Origin: Galbibacter pacificus
Lineage (GTDB): Bacteria; Bacteroidota; Bacteroidia; Flavobacteriales; Flavobacteriaceae
DNA length: 64,000 bases
Direction: 5' to 3'
NCBI RefSeq assembly: GCF_029603165.1
Contig: NZ_JAQSVC010000006.1
Coordinates: 1 to 64,000 of the forward strand
The position numbers and the translations under genes were made by a program. How positions within the stretch are numbered: position 1 is the first letter of the stretch; each line of letters opens with the position of its first letter. This document shows positions 54,664-63,293 of this stretch, one piece after another. The notes beneath the pieces are model-generated. The model was not told where the DNA came from, did not search any database, and saw only the letters and a program-made list of their open reading frames with translations.

Positions 54664-54790
54664 ATTTCTTCGTGTCCACACTTACCTTTTCTTCAACGGG
54701 AGTGCGTTTTTTTATTTTCCTACGCCGTCTTACACCGTAAGAACCGCGTGAAATTTTACCTCTTTTTGTTTTTTTATCTCCTTTTCCCAT
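54662..54790 (-). CDS. 30S ribosomal protein THX
   Basis: A 42-residue, very basic frame reads MGKGDKKTKRGKISRG, then SYGVRRRRKIKKRTP, then VEEKVSVDTKK. The GDKKTKRGKI..GSYGxxRPRK-like core is the signature of the small ribosomal protein THX found in Thermus and many Bacteroidota. The gene is missed by length-limited ORF callers. It has its own ATG at 54790 and ends inside the shared terminator with yaaA. The assignment rests on my memory of the family and the basic composition. Confidence 0.88.
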   Translation of the reverse strand: MGKGDKKTKRGKISRGSYGVRRRRKIKKRTPVEEKVSVDTKK

Positions 54791-54851
54791 AATTCAAATT
54801 CATTTTTGTTATTCCTTAAAGTTAGTTATTTTGTCAACAGAAGTCAAATAT

Positions 54852-55508
54852 ATGTTTAAACACCAGCATCCATACGCCCCATACATCCCTAAAACAGCCA
54901 CAAAATTAATTGTTGGTACCTTGCCGCCACCGCGTTTTTGCAATAAGGAATTTAAGGAAGGCGATGTTGATTTTTGTTACGGAAGCCGCGATGGTTACCT
55001 ATGGATAATATTGAACAGGATTTTTAAACTGAATTTACTCTTTGAGCCAACGCCAGGAGCCATTGCTCAACGGAAACAATTTTTGGACGATTATGGCATT
55101 GGCATATGCGATATTGTCGCTTCCGCGGAAAGGGAAAAAGTAGATGCTTCAGATCTTGGAATGAAGAATGTCCAGACCCGTAACATTCTTTGGTACTTAA
55201 AAGAATTTCCTTTTATCGACACATTGCTGTTCATGGGCGGGAATAGCAAAAACGGACCCGAATACCTCTTCAGAAAGCAATTAAAAGAACATCAAATTAA
55301 ATTAGAGGCAATTTCGTTGAACGTTCCACGTATTTATCAATTTTATATAGCAAACCGTATGGTAAAAGCGGTTTCGTTAACGTCGCCGTCCGGGGCTGCA
55401 AATAGGGCGGTAGGGGCAATTCCTGCCTACAAGGCGTTAAAAAAGAAGCACCCCAATTTCAATACAATCGATTTTAGGGTGCTTCAGTATGCCAAGCATT
55501 TTAAGTAA
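54852..55508 (+). CDS. Uracil-DNA glycosylase family protein
   Basis: From the ATG at 54852 the protein has 218 residues; an in-frame TTG at 54831 would add seven. The motif LIVGTLPPPRF (about 17-27) stands where glycosylases of this superfamily have GxxPG, and SLTSPSGAANRAVG near residue 185 resembles the second active-site motif. DYGIGICDIV and LLFMGGNSKNGP fit the core fold. The substrate (uracil or mismatched base) is not determinable. It is divergent from the THX gene, which lies 61 bp upstream. Confidence 0.82.
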   Translation: MFKHQHPYAPYIPKTATKLIVGTLPPPRFCNKEFKEGDVDFCYGSRDGYLWIILNRIFKLNLLFEPTPGAIAQRKQFLDDYGIGICDIVASAEREKVDASDLGMKNVQTRNILWYLKEFPFIDTLLFMGGNSKNGPEYLFRKQLKEHQIKLEAISLNVPRIYQFYIANRMVKAVSLTSPSGAANRAVGAIPAYKALKKKHPNFNTIDFRVLQYAKHFK

Positions 55509-55541
55509 ACTTTTTGCTTAACATTTTTCTATAGGGGGATT

Positions 55542-55682
55542 TTACTTTTTATTCTGCTGATCTTTAATCGTTTCTTCATCAATATCAAACTTATTGGTGT
55601 CGATATTTCTGTTACCCGTTGGATTGGTCGGGTTGTTCTGCTCGTGTTTGCGTTTCCATTTCTTATCTTTAATCTTGCTCAT
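55542..55682 (-). CDS. Small basic/polar hypothetical protein (46 aa)
   Basis: A 46-residue frame (MSKIKDKKWKRKHEQNN, then PTNPTGNRNIDTNKFDI, then DEETIKDQQNKK) lies on the minus strand, convergent with the UDG-family gene and upstream of the efflux operon's last gene. The lysine-rich start, the Asn/Pro/Thr middle and the absence of rare codons make it look like a real small gene, similar in character to tiny conserved flavobacterial proteins. I know no function. It is too short for certainty. Confidence 0.55.
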   Translation of the reverse strand: MSKIKDKKWKRKHEQNNPTNPTGNRNIDTNKFDIDEETIKDQQNKK

Positions 55683-55782
55683 AACTTTTGCTTTTTTAAG
55701 TTATATTCAAGGTACAAAACTAAACATGAAAACCTTATTAAAGCTATTGTAAAATCTTGTTAACTATTTAACAGTTACTATT

Positions 55783-57378
55783 TTAATGAGCTGCTGAGGC
55801 ATTTACCATACTGCTTCCCTTTTTAATCATCAATACAAATGGCACACATATTAAAAACAAAATACCCAAGTATAAAAATATGTCCATGTAGGATAATACA
55901 GTGCTTTGTAAGGTAATGGACCCTTCCATTAATTGATAGGCTTTTTGGAGCGATTCGTTAACACTGAAACCTTTGGACATAAACATTTGTTGATAGGCAT
56001 GAAGACGCTCTTGTACCTCAAAATCTACTTTAGACAGGTTCGGGATAAGGTCCACACGGTGCTGTTGTGTAAAACGCGCCACAAAAGTGGTTATAATGGC
56101 AATCCCGAAAGATCCTCCCAATTGGCGCATCATACCCGTAAATGCAGCGCCATCGCCAATGTCCTTTCCCCTTAAGGTAGAAAGCGAGAGCGTGGTTATG
56201 GGCACAAATAATAGCCCCAAGCCAAAACCACGGGCTACCAATGGCCAGAACATATGCTCAGAACCTGTGTCGGGGGTCATGAGGTTAAACATCCAATAGC
56301 TATAAACAAAGAACACTACAAAACCAATGGCAGCCAAATATTTTTGCGGAACTCCCCGCTCCAATAATTTCCCAATAATAGGCATCATTAAAGCTGTGGT
56401 TATGGAGCTAGGGACCAGTAATAACCCGGCATCGGTTGCTGTCCATCCTAAAATAGATTGTGTATATATCGGGATTATAAACGTGGAACCATACAGTCCA
56501 AAGCCAAGGATGAAGGTTAAAATAGTCCCTATTTTCAGATTGTAATCTTTAAGTACCCGGAGGTTTACAATTGGATGCTCATAGACCAATTCCCTCCAAA
56601 TAAACAATAACAAACCAAATATAGAGACAATGCTTAATATCAAGATGGTAGGATTGGCAAACCAGTCGTCTTGTTGGCCGTGTTCCAACACAAATTGTAA
56701 CGAGCCAATAAACGATGCCAGAAAAAATATGCCCCACCAATCTACTTGATAGGCCTTCAACTTTTCACCGTATTTAGGACTTTTAATATAGAGAATAGTT
56801 AAAAAAGTGGCAATTATACCAATGGGCACGTTGATATAAAATATATAGGGCCACGAGAAATTATCTACCAGATATCCTCCCAATGGCGGCCCCAGTGTTG
56901 GGCCTACAATAACGCCCATACCATAAATAGCCTGTGCCATTCCCCTTTTTTCAACGGGGTAGGTTTCCGTAATAATGGTCTGTGCGGTAACCAACAAGGC
57001 ACCGCCTCCCATTCCTTGTATAAAACGAAAAGCAACCAACTCCCATAAATTGGTGGCATTACCGCATAGAAAAGAAGCAATGGTAAATATCATAATGGAA
57101 GCCGCAAAATAATTACGCCGTCCAAATTGTTTAGACAACCAGCTGGTCATCGGGATAATAATTACATTGGCAATGGCATAAGCGGTAATTACCCATGCAA
57201 TATCGGTAAGGGAGGCTCCCAAGCTTCCTCTCATGTCATTTAGCGCAACGTTGACAATAGTAGTGTCAATAATTTCTAAAAGGGCACAAAGAATAGCCGT
57301 AATGGTTATAATGACCCTGGTGAAACCATATTCCACCAAACTATTTTCATCTTGAACTTTAACTTGTGCTTCGGCCAT
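55783..57378 (-). CDS. DHA2-family MFS drug efflux transporter (EmrB-like)
   Basis: The 531-residue inner-membrane protein has 14 predicted segments. The DHA2 motifs are visible: IDTTIVNVALNDMRGSLGA in TM1, ANVIIIPMTSWLSKQFGRR in loop 2-3, and FRFIQGMGGGALL in TM4-5, followed by GVIVGPTLGPPLGGYL (motif C-like). It exports hydrophobic compounds together with the adjacent membrane-fusion and outer-membrane proteins. It is the last gene of a four-gene operon (tetR, tolC, hlyD, emrB), starting 3 bp after the hlyD stop. Confidence 0.95.
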   Translation of the reverse strand: MAEAQVKVQDENSLVEYGFTRVIITITAILCALLEIIDTTIVNVALNDMRGSLGASLTDIAWVITAYAIANVIIIPMTSWLSKQFGRRNYFAASIMIFTIASFLCGNATNLWELVAFRFIQGMGGGALLVTAQTIITETYPVEKRGMAQAIYGMGVIVGPTLGPPLGGYLVDNFSWPYIFYINVPIGIIATFLTILYIKSPKYGEKLKAYQVDWWGIFFLASFIGSLQFVLEHGQQDDWFANPTILILSIVSIFGLLLFIWRELVYEHPIVNLRVLKDYNLKIGTILTFILGFGLYGSTFIIPIYTQSILGWTATDAGLLLVPSSITTALMMPIIGKLLERGVPQKYLAAIGFVVFFVYSYWMFNLMTPDTGSEHMFWPLVARGFGLGLLFVPITTLSLSTLRGKDIGDGAAFTGMMRQLGGSFGIAIITTFVARFTQQHRVDLIPNLSKVDFEVQERLHAYQQMFMSKGFSVNESLQKAYQLMEGSITLQSTVLSYMDIFLYLGILFLICVPFVLMIKKGSSMVNASAAH

Positions 57379-57381
57379 ATC

Positions 57382-58464
57382 TTATTTTAAATGTACATCT
57401 ACAATTACGTTCATTCCCGAACGAAGTTTTGCCAGTTTTTCGGCATCGTTATCCTTGGTAAAGTCTATTTTTACCGGTAAACGCTGAATGGTTTTTACAA
57501 AGTTTCCAGAAGCATTGTCTGGCGGAAGTAAAGAAAACTTGGCTCCGGTTGCGGGCGAAAAAGCGGTTATGGTACCTTCAAAATCTTCGCCGGGATAGGC
57601 ATCTACCTCGATGGTCACTTTTTGGCCGATAGCCATTTTTTCAAGCTGTGTTTCTTTAAAATTGGCAACAATCCATTTATCGGTTGTGTTTACTAAATAA
57701 AACAACGATTGTCCGGGCTGTACAAATTGCCCCACTTGTAAATCTACATTGGAAAGCTGACCGTCTATCGGGGCGGTAACAATGGTATAACCTATATCTA
57801 GTTTTGCTGCATCCAGTTGTGCTTGAGCACTTTTTACGTTGGCTTCTGCAACAGCAATTTGCTTTTGCGATATTTCTGTTTGGGAAACAGCAGCGTTACG
57901 CTGGCTGGCACTTGCTTTTTGTTGGCTTTTAAGTACTTCCAGCTCTTTTTCTGCGGCTTGTTTGGCGGCCAGTGCTTCTTCGTATTGTTGTGCGGTAATG
58001 GAATGATTTTTATATAGGTTTTCGTAACGTTTAAAATCGTTTTCTGCTCTCCATAATTTAATTTCCGCAGTTTCTATATTCCCTTTTGCCGAGCTTACCT
58101 GCGCTGTTGAGGTTTGCACATTGGCCTTGTAGGAGCCAACACTGGCTTGCGCAACTACCAGTTGACTTTCGGCGGCGGCCAATGCGGCTTTTGCCTGCTC
58201 CAGTTTTACCTGGTAATCCTGATCGTTTATAATAAAAAGGGTATCGCCTTTTTTTACCCTGTCGTTATCGGTTACCATTACTTTTTCAATATAACCGCCT
58301 ACATGGGGTATAATTGGGTTCATGTTGGCTTCTATTTGTGCATCGTCTGTTTCTTCGTGAGATAATGAATGCACAAACTTGTATGCTCCATAAATAATCC
58401 CGATAACGATTAAAGCACCAATTATAATGGCAAATTTCTTATTTGTTTTTTTCTTCTGTTCCAT
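57382..58464 (-). CDS. HlyD/EmrA family membrane-fusion protein
   Basis: The 360-residue periplasmic adaptor has one N-terminal membrane helix (about 11-32), a biotinyl-lipoyl-like start IIPHVGGYIEKVMVTDNDRV at about 50-69 and a matching C-terminal half (DGQLSNVDLQVGQFV). A long alpha-helical coiled-coil hairpin (about 85-210) rich in Ala, Gln and Lys lies between. It links the EmrB-like pump to the TolC-like channel. The coiled-coil hairpin is long for the family but intact. Confidence 0.94.
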   Translation of the reverse strand: MEQKKKTNKKFAIIIGALIVIGIIYGAYKFVHSLSHEETDDAQIEANMNPIIPHVGGYIEKVMVTDNDRVKKGDTLFIINDQDYQVKLEQAKAALAAAESQLVVAQASVGSYKANVQTSTAQVSSAKGNIETAEIKLWRAENDFKRYENLYKNHSITAQQYEEALAAKQAAEKELEVLKSQQKASASQRNAAVSQTEISQKQIAVAEANVKSAQAQLDAAKLDIGYTIVTAPIDGQLSNVDLQVGQFVQPGQSLFYLVNTTDKWIVANFKETQLEKMAIGQKVTIEVDAYPGEDFEGTITAFSPATGAKFSLLPPDNASGNFVKTIQRLPVKIDFTKDNDAEKLAKLRSGMNVIVDVHLK

Positions 58465-58482
58465 TTTATTGCTGATAGTAGT

Positions 58483-59790
58483 TTATTTTATATCTGTATT
58501 TATTTGTCCTTGAGCATCTAGAAGCTCGTAAAATTTCAGGGTAATATCTGCCTTGGCATAAGCCAGGTTTATTTTAGATTGAAGCTGGTCGATGTCTGCT
58601 TCCAGCAAATCGTTGGTGTCTACCAGGCCGTTATCATATTTATCTTTTACGATCCGGTAGTTTTCCGTGGCCTGCTCTTCTGCTTTCTGGTAAACTTCGT
58701 ATTTTTTAGTTGCCAGGTTATAGCTTTGATTGGCATCTTCTATCTGTACATCTATTTGATCTCTTACCATATCAATGGTATATTCTAGTTCCCGGGCCTT
58801 GCTCTTGGCAACTTTTACATCGCTTTTTGCCTTAAAAATATCGGCCAGGTTGTACGACACGCCAACACCAAAATTCATGGCATCGGTAATGGTCATTACA
58901 TTTTGAACGTCAAGGGCTACATAACCGCCCATTAACGAAAGACTTGGGTAATATTTGCTTTGTGCTATTTTAATATTGTTTTTGGCCGCTTCTTCTTGAA
59001 AATACAACGATTTAAGGTCGTTACGTTGAATACTGTCCGACAATTGTGCGGTTGAAACCAGTTCAAAATTGGTATCGCCTATGGATATTTGGGTATCCGA
59101 AGGCATTTTTAGCATGGTAATAAGATTGTAGTTTAAAATGCTTTCGTTTTTCCTAGCTTCTTCCAGACTTACTTCAATGTTAGATTCCTGCAATTGTGCC
59201 TTCAATAAATCGTTTCTGGCCAACAGGCCGTTTTGCTCCATCGCCGTAAAATCCTTGACCCGCTGTTGTGCACTTTTAAGGTTTTCTTCAATAAGTTCAA
59301 CGGTTTTATGTGCTTTGTATAAATTTACATAGGTGCTTACGGTATTAAGGGCTATTTTTTCCTTTTCGCTTTTGGCATTATAGACTGCCGCCTGTAAACT
59401 GTTCTGGCTTGCCTTTACCAAATTAGAGAGTTTAAAACCGGTAAATAGCGGTACCGATGCCGTTGCCTGCCCGAGCATTAAATAACTAATGTCCGGCGGG
59501 GCTGCACCACCGGCATCGGCATCTTGGCCTGTGTCTAGTTTTATGTCGGCATTTACTTTTGTTAAATGTTGATATTGCCCAGAGATATCTAAATCTGGGT
59601 ACCGGTTGCTTTTGGCCGATTTTACTTCGTATTCGGCAGTATTCACCTTAGTATCTGCTATTTTAGAGGCATCGCTGTTTAAAAGGGCCAGTTTTATGGC
59701 TTCTTCCAGCGTTAACGTAGTTTGTTGCGCCTCCATGGTCTTAATACCTAGTATGCCAAGTAGGCATATGAGTATAATTTTAATTTTCAT
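58483..59790 (-). CDS. TolC family outer-membrane channel
   Basis: The 435-residue protein has a signal peptide (IKIILICLLGILGIKTMEA) and two structural repeats of TolC type: LTLEEAIKLALLNS near 26-39 and a parallel NATDLLEAD/VDTNDLLEADIDQLQ-like helical motif in the C-terminal half. It forms the outer-membrane exit duct for the tripartite pump. It precedes hlyD by 18 bp. Confidence 0.94.
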   Translation of the reverse strand: MKIKIILICLLGILGIKTMEAQQTTLTLEEAIKLALLNSDASKIADTKVNTAEYEVKSAKSNRYPDLDISGQYQHLTKVNADIKLDTGQDADAGGAAPPDISYLMLGQATASVPLFTGFKLSNLVKASQNSLQAAVYNAKSEKEKIALNTVSTYVNLYKAHKTVELIEENLKSAQQRVKDFTAMEQNGLLARNDLLKAQLQESNIEVSLEEARKNESILNYNLITMLKMPSDTQISIGDTNFELVSTAQLSDSIQRNDLKSLYFQEEAAKNNIKIAQSKYYPSLSLMGGYVALDVQNVMTITDAMNFGVGVSYNLADIFKAKSDVKVAKSKARELEYTIDMVRDQIDVQIEDANQSYNLATKKYEVYQKAEEQATENYRIVKDKYDNGLVDTNDLLEADIDQLQSKINLAYAKADITLKFYELLDAQGQINTDIK

Positions 59791-59846
59791 CTGTTGTTGT
59801 TTATTTGTTTTATAGCCGTATGTAATGCCCTGTTTTTAATTGGTTG

Positions 59847-60479
59847 TTAATTGCCAATGGGCATTTCATAGGTCAATAATGCTTTAATTGCTCTTTTTAT
59901 ATGATCTGTTAAAGTGGTGTGGACAAAATCGTCCAGCGAAACATTTGGGTCTAATTGATAGGTTGCTTCATACGATCTTTTGTTGTAATAAAAATTGAAA
60001 TAAGTACCCAAAACGGTAGGGACAATCAAGGGGATATTCACATCCTTACTAAAAACACCGGCCAGTTGCCCATTTTTGATAAACCGTTCTATAATGGAAT
60101 AATTTTCCTTTTTTGTTTTTAGGTAACTTTCAAAATCTATTTGCCTGTTGCCGTTGGAATATTCAAAATGGATAATTTTATATACCCGTCTGTTTTTATG
60201 TATCCTCCTTACAAGAAGGGTAATAATATTGTCTACCTTTTTTAGATAATCATCACTGGAAGACAAGGCACTTTCCAGTTCAATGGTAAAATTAGCTGTT
60301 TTATAGTTTAATAATTGTTCCAACAATTTTTCTTTCGAACCAAAATAATACGAAATCATGGCAATGTTAATGCCTGCTTCTTTGGCAATGGCCCGTATGG
60401 AGGTGCCGTCATAGCTGTTTTCTGCAAACATCCGCTCGGTAACTTCAAATATGTGTATTTGCTTTTCGTTAAACTCCAT
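59847..60479 (-). CDS. TetR/AcrR family transcriptional repressor
   Basis: From the ATG at 60479 the protein has 210 residues; an upstream in-frame ATG would add 29 residues absent from the family. The N-terminal HTH reads SIRAIAKEAGINIAMISYYFGSKEKLLEQLL (quoted in part) at about 25-55. The C-terminal ligand domain is unremarkable. A 22-bp perfect palindrome overlapping its own -7 box lies directly upstream (60506-60527), indicating autorepression and control of the efflux operon downstream. Confidence 0.93.
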   Translation of the reverse strand: MEFNEKQIHIFEVTERMFAENSYDGTSIRAIAKEAGINIAMISYYFGSKEKLLEQLLNYKTANFTIELESALSSSDDYLKKVDNIITLLVRRIHKNRRVYKIIHFEYSNGNRQIDFESYLKTKKENYSIIERFIKNGQLAGVFSKDVNIPLIVPTVLGTYFNFYYNKRSYEATYQLDPNVSLDDFVHTTLTDHIKRAIKALLTYEMPIGN

Positions 60480-60503
60480 TTTCCTAGTTTTTAAAAACCG
60501 ATG

Positions 60504-60511
60504 CAAAATTA
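60504..60511 (-). promoter_or_regulatory. -7 element of the tetR efflux operon
   Basis: Read on the minus strand this is TAATTTTG, a perfect TAnnTTTG, 25 bp upstream of the tetR ATG. It overlaps the palindromic operator. Confidence 0.6.
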
Positions 60512-60527
60512 AACAATTGTTTAATTT
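60506..60527. promoter_or_regulatory. Palindromic operator of the TetR repressor
   Basis: A 22-bp perfect inverted repeat with half-site AAATTAAACAA is centred between 60516 and 60517. A related but imperfect TTTAAAC...GTTTAA copy lies just upstream at about 60526-60542. The site overlaps the -7 box, so TetR binding would block polymerase. Confidence 0.7.
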
Positions 60528-60759
60528 AAACGTTTGTTTAATTTTTAAATAATCAAATTTTAACATATAACGTTATAGTTGTAGCAAGGCGTACGCCGTA
60601 CTAGAAGGAGTAGGGCACAAGCGGGATATAAACCCTACAGGCTTCCATAAAAATTGCTACATTAACAATAGCTTAGCCCATAGGTTGTATTGCTTTGCCA
60701 CAAGGTTTTATTACTTTATTAATACTAATAGAGTCTTGTTATTAAAGTATAATGCATAA

Positions 60760-60969
60760 CAGTTAAGTATTGTCCCTACGGTTACAAGTACGTTCCCTAC
60801 GGTGTTAAGTACAGTTCCTACCGTGCTAAGTATAGAAACTACCTATCTAAGTAAGACGCCATGATAGATAGGTTCTATCCCTACGCACCTAAGTACGGTT
60901 CCTGCGTTGTAAAGTATTATCCCTACGTACTTAAGTACGGCATCTACGCACTTGGGTATAGTCCCCTAC
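60760..60969. repeat. Array of ten degenerate 21-bp units
   Basis: Ten contiguous units, each exactly 21 bp, run from 60760 to 60969 without a break in register. The consensus is NNN TTAAGTA YNG TYCCTACG; the TAAGTA core and the CCTACG end recur in most units, with two central units (60844-60885) the most diverged. Several in-frame stops exclude a simple coding repeat on the plus strand, and the minus frames also contain stops. Confidence 0.85.
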
Positions 60970-61151
60970 ATGGTTATATGCTGTTTCTTTATTTATATGA
61001 ATAAAATCTTTTTACTGAAGTTGAATTTTTGAATGGTCAAGTAACATAGTTTAAGTTAAGTTATTACGATAAGACATACTTAATGAAAACAATTAATTGA
61101 AAAATAGATGATGCAAAGCCCGCACCATACAATTCAAGGTGATAGCGGCAT

Positions 61152-61185
61152 AAAAAAAATCCGATAGTTAAAACCATCGGATTTT
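61152..61185 (-). terminator. Terminator of the trp operon after trpA
   Basis: On the minus strand a 10-bp outer stem AAAATCCGAT / ATCGGATTTT with an inner GTT/AAC pair set is followed by eight T residues. Confidence 0.82.
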
Positions 61186-61206
61186 ATATATAGTGAAACC
61201 TTGATT

Positions 61207-61974
61207 TTAAGTATTTTTAATGGACGAAACAAACGCTGGTATGCCTTCAATTCCCTTTTCGGTAATCATTTTAATAAATGCAGAGCCAATAATGGCGCCT
61301 TTGGCATAATGCGTTGCGGCATTAAACGTGTGGTTGTTGCTAATACCAAAGCCAACAATTTGCGGTGCTTTTAATTGCATGCCGTCTATTCTTTTAAAAT
61401 ACTCGGTTTGTGCATTCCCGAAAGTATTTTTGGCCCCGGTAACACTTGCCGAGCTCACCATGTAAATAAATCCGTTGGAAACCGAATCTATAAACCGGAT
61501 ACGCTCATTAGAAGTTTGCGGCGTAATTAAAAATATATTGATGAGCCCATGCTTTTCGAATATTTGTTGATACTCTTCATGGTACACATCTACGGGAAGG
61601 TCGGGAACAATAAGGCCATCGATCCCTATTTCGGCACATTTTTTACAAAAAGCCTCTACACCATACTGCATAATCGGGTTGAAATAGCCCATAATGATAA
61701 GCGGAATGGAAACGGTTTGCCTGATGTTTTTAAGCTGTTCAAAAAGTTTAACAGAAGTCATCCCGTTTTTAAGGGCTTGGGTAGAACTGGCCTGAATGGT
61801 GGGGCCATCGGCCAATGGGTCGGAAAAGGGTAGGCCTATTTCCAGCATGTCTGCGCCACTGTCCTGTAACTTTTCAATAATGGGCACGGTATCGTCCAGA
61901 TTTGGATATCCGGCAGTAAAATATATAGATAACAGCTTTTTGTCTTCCTGTAATTTTTTATGGATTCTGTTCAT
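61207..61974 (-). CDS. trpA: Tryptophan synthase alpha chain
   Basis: From the ATG at 61974 (MNRIHKKLQ) the enzyme has 255 residues; three residues longer from 61983 is possible. It cleaves indole-3-glycerol phosphate. The catalytic Glu in LEIGLPFSDP (about 45-55) and the Asp in DGLIVPDLPVDV are intact, with FLITPQTSNERI and SGFIYMVSSASVTG-like (NGFIYMVSSASVTG) motifs. It follows trpB by 9-18 bp and ends at a terminator, so it is the last gene of the operon. Confidence 0.95.
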   Translation of the reverse strand: MNRIHKKLQEDKKLLSIYFTAGYPNLDDTVPIIEKLQDSGADMLEIGLPFSDPLADGPTIQASSTQALKNGMTSVKLFEQLKNIRQTVSIPLIIMGYFNPIMQYGVEAFCKKCAEIGIDGLIVPDLPVDVYHEEYQQIFEKHGLINIFLITPQTSNERIRFIDSVSNGFIYMVSSASVTGAKNTFGNAQTEYFKRIDGMQLKAPQIVGFGISNNHTFNAATHYAKGAIIGSAFIKMITEKGIEGIPAFVSSIKNT

Positions 61975-61992
61975 TTGTTTCATATTCAGGTT

Positions 61993-63177
61993 TTACAAAT
62001 CGAAATAATCAATGTAGGTATTCAAATCTTTGTCGCCGCGACCAGACAAACTAATTACAACAACATCATCTTCTTTAAATTTTTTATGATTGAATATTGC
62101 CAACGCATGCGAACTTTCAATGGCGGGTATAATGCCTTCGGTTTTGCACAGCTCCAATCCCGCCTTCATGGCATCGTTGTCTGTAACCGAGAAAAACTCC
62201 CCGCGCCCCGATTGATACAAATGCGAATGCATGGGACCAACGCCAGGATAATCCAATCCGGCAGAAATAGAATAAGGTTCGGTAATCTGCCCGTCGTTGG
62301 TTTGCATCAAAAGGGTCTTGCAACCATGAATAATACCTTCTTTTCCCAATTGCGAGGTGGCGGCACTTTCGCCCGAATGAATACCTTTTCCGGCAGCTTC
62401 CACGGCAATAATGCCAACAGTGGCTTCATCCAGAAAATGGTAATAGGTACCGGCGGCATTGCTTCCGCCACCAATGCAGGCAATTACATAATCGGGGTTT
62501 TCCCGGCCTTCTTTTTCTTTTAGCTGCCATTTTATTTCTTCGGAAATAATACTTTGAAAACGGGTAACCATATCAGGATACGGGTGCGGACCAATGGCAG
62601 AACCAATAATGTAATGTGTGTCCACCGGATTGTTGATCCAATCGCGAATGGCTTCATTGGTAGCATCTTTCAGGGTTTTACTGCCAGAAAGTGCCGGGCG
62701 GACCTCGGCGCCGAGCATTTTCATCCGTGCCACGTTGGGCGCTTGCCGCTTAATGTCTATCTCGCCCATGTACACCACGCAGTCAATTCCCATTAGTGCG
62801 CAAACAGTGGCCGTTGCCACGCCATGTTGCCCAGCGCCCGTTTCGGCAATAATACGTTTTTTTCCCAAACGTTTTGCCAATAAAATCTGACCAATAGTGT
62901 TGTTTATTTTATGCGCTCCCGTATGGTTGAGGTCCTCTCTCTTTAAATATATTTTTGCCCCGTGCTTTTGCGATAACCGCTTGGCAAAATACAAAGGCGA
63001 AGGCCTCCCGACATAATCTTTTAAAAGTTGGTTGAATTCTTCTTTAAAAGAATCTTCACCCATAATGGCAAGATATTGTTGCCGCAATTCTTCTACGTTG
63101 GGGTACAGCATCTCTGGGATGTAAGCACCCCCAAAGTCGCCATAATATCCTTTTTTGTTTACGTTGTATGTGTTCAT
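61993..63177 (-). CDS. trpB: Tryptophan synthase beta chain
   Basis: The 394-residue PLP enzyme joins indole and serine. The Schiff-base lysine is K90 in [11 protein letters not shown], followed by [13 protein letters not shown] and the glycine-rich phosphate loop [24 protein letters not shown] and the substrate motif near the C-terminus (SGRGDKDL) are intact. The N-terminal [14 protein letters not shown] is typical. It is preceded by a 111-bp gap with small tandem repeats after trpF. Confidence 0.97.
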   Translation of the reverse strand: MNTYNVNKKGYYGDFGGAYIPEMLYPNVEELRQQYLAIMGEDSFKEEFNQLLKDYVGRPSPLYFAKRLSQKHGAKIYLKREDLNHTGAHKINNTIGQILLAKRLGKKRIIAETGAGQHGVATATVCALMGIDCVVYMGEIDIKRQAPNVARMKMLGAEVRPALSGSKTLKDATNEAIRDWINNPVDTHYIIGSAIGPHPYPDMVTRFQSIISEEIKWQLKEKEGRENPDYVIACIGGGSNAAGTYYHFLDEATVGIIAVEAAGKGIHSGESAATSQLGKEGIIHGCKTLLMQTNDGQITEPYSISAGLDYPGVGPMHSHLYQSGRGEFFSVTDNDAMKAGLELCKTEGIIPAIESSHALAIFNHKKFKEDDVVVISLSGRGDKDLNTYIDYFDL

Positions 63178-63214
63178 TTTAGTTTATAAAGTTGAAAGTT
63201 TGTACGGTTTTAAA

Positions 63215-63293
63215 GTTAAAGAGTTAAAGAGTGAATGAGGAAAGGTTGTTCAATTCACAAATAACAGTTATCAATTAACAATTATCAATTAAC
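63215..63293. repeat. Short direct repeats in the trpF-trpB gap
   Basis: GTTAAAGA occurs twice in tandem at 63215-63230, and TTATCAATTAAC occurs at 63268-63279 and 63282-63293, a 14-bp period, the second overlapping the trpF stop codon. No function is evident. Confidence 0.8.

Larger units (their letters stand above)
60551..61206. other. Non-coding region between the efflux operon and trpA
   Basis: No gene is supported. It contains the 21-bp-period array at 60760-60969 and the trpA terminator at 61152-61185. Around 60585-60760 there is no recognisable motif. Confidence 0.6.

Noticed and set aside
60760-60969. CRISPR array
   Set aside because: The 21-bp units are contiguous and have no unique spacers, so this is a tandem repeat, not a CRISPR.
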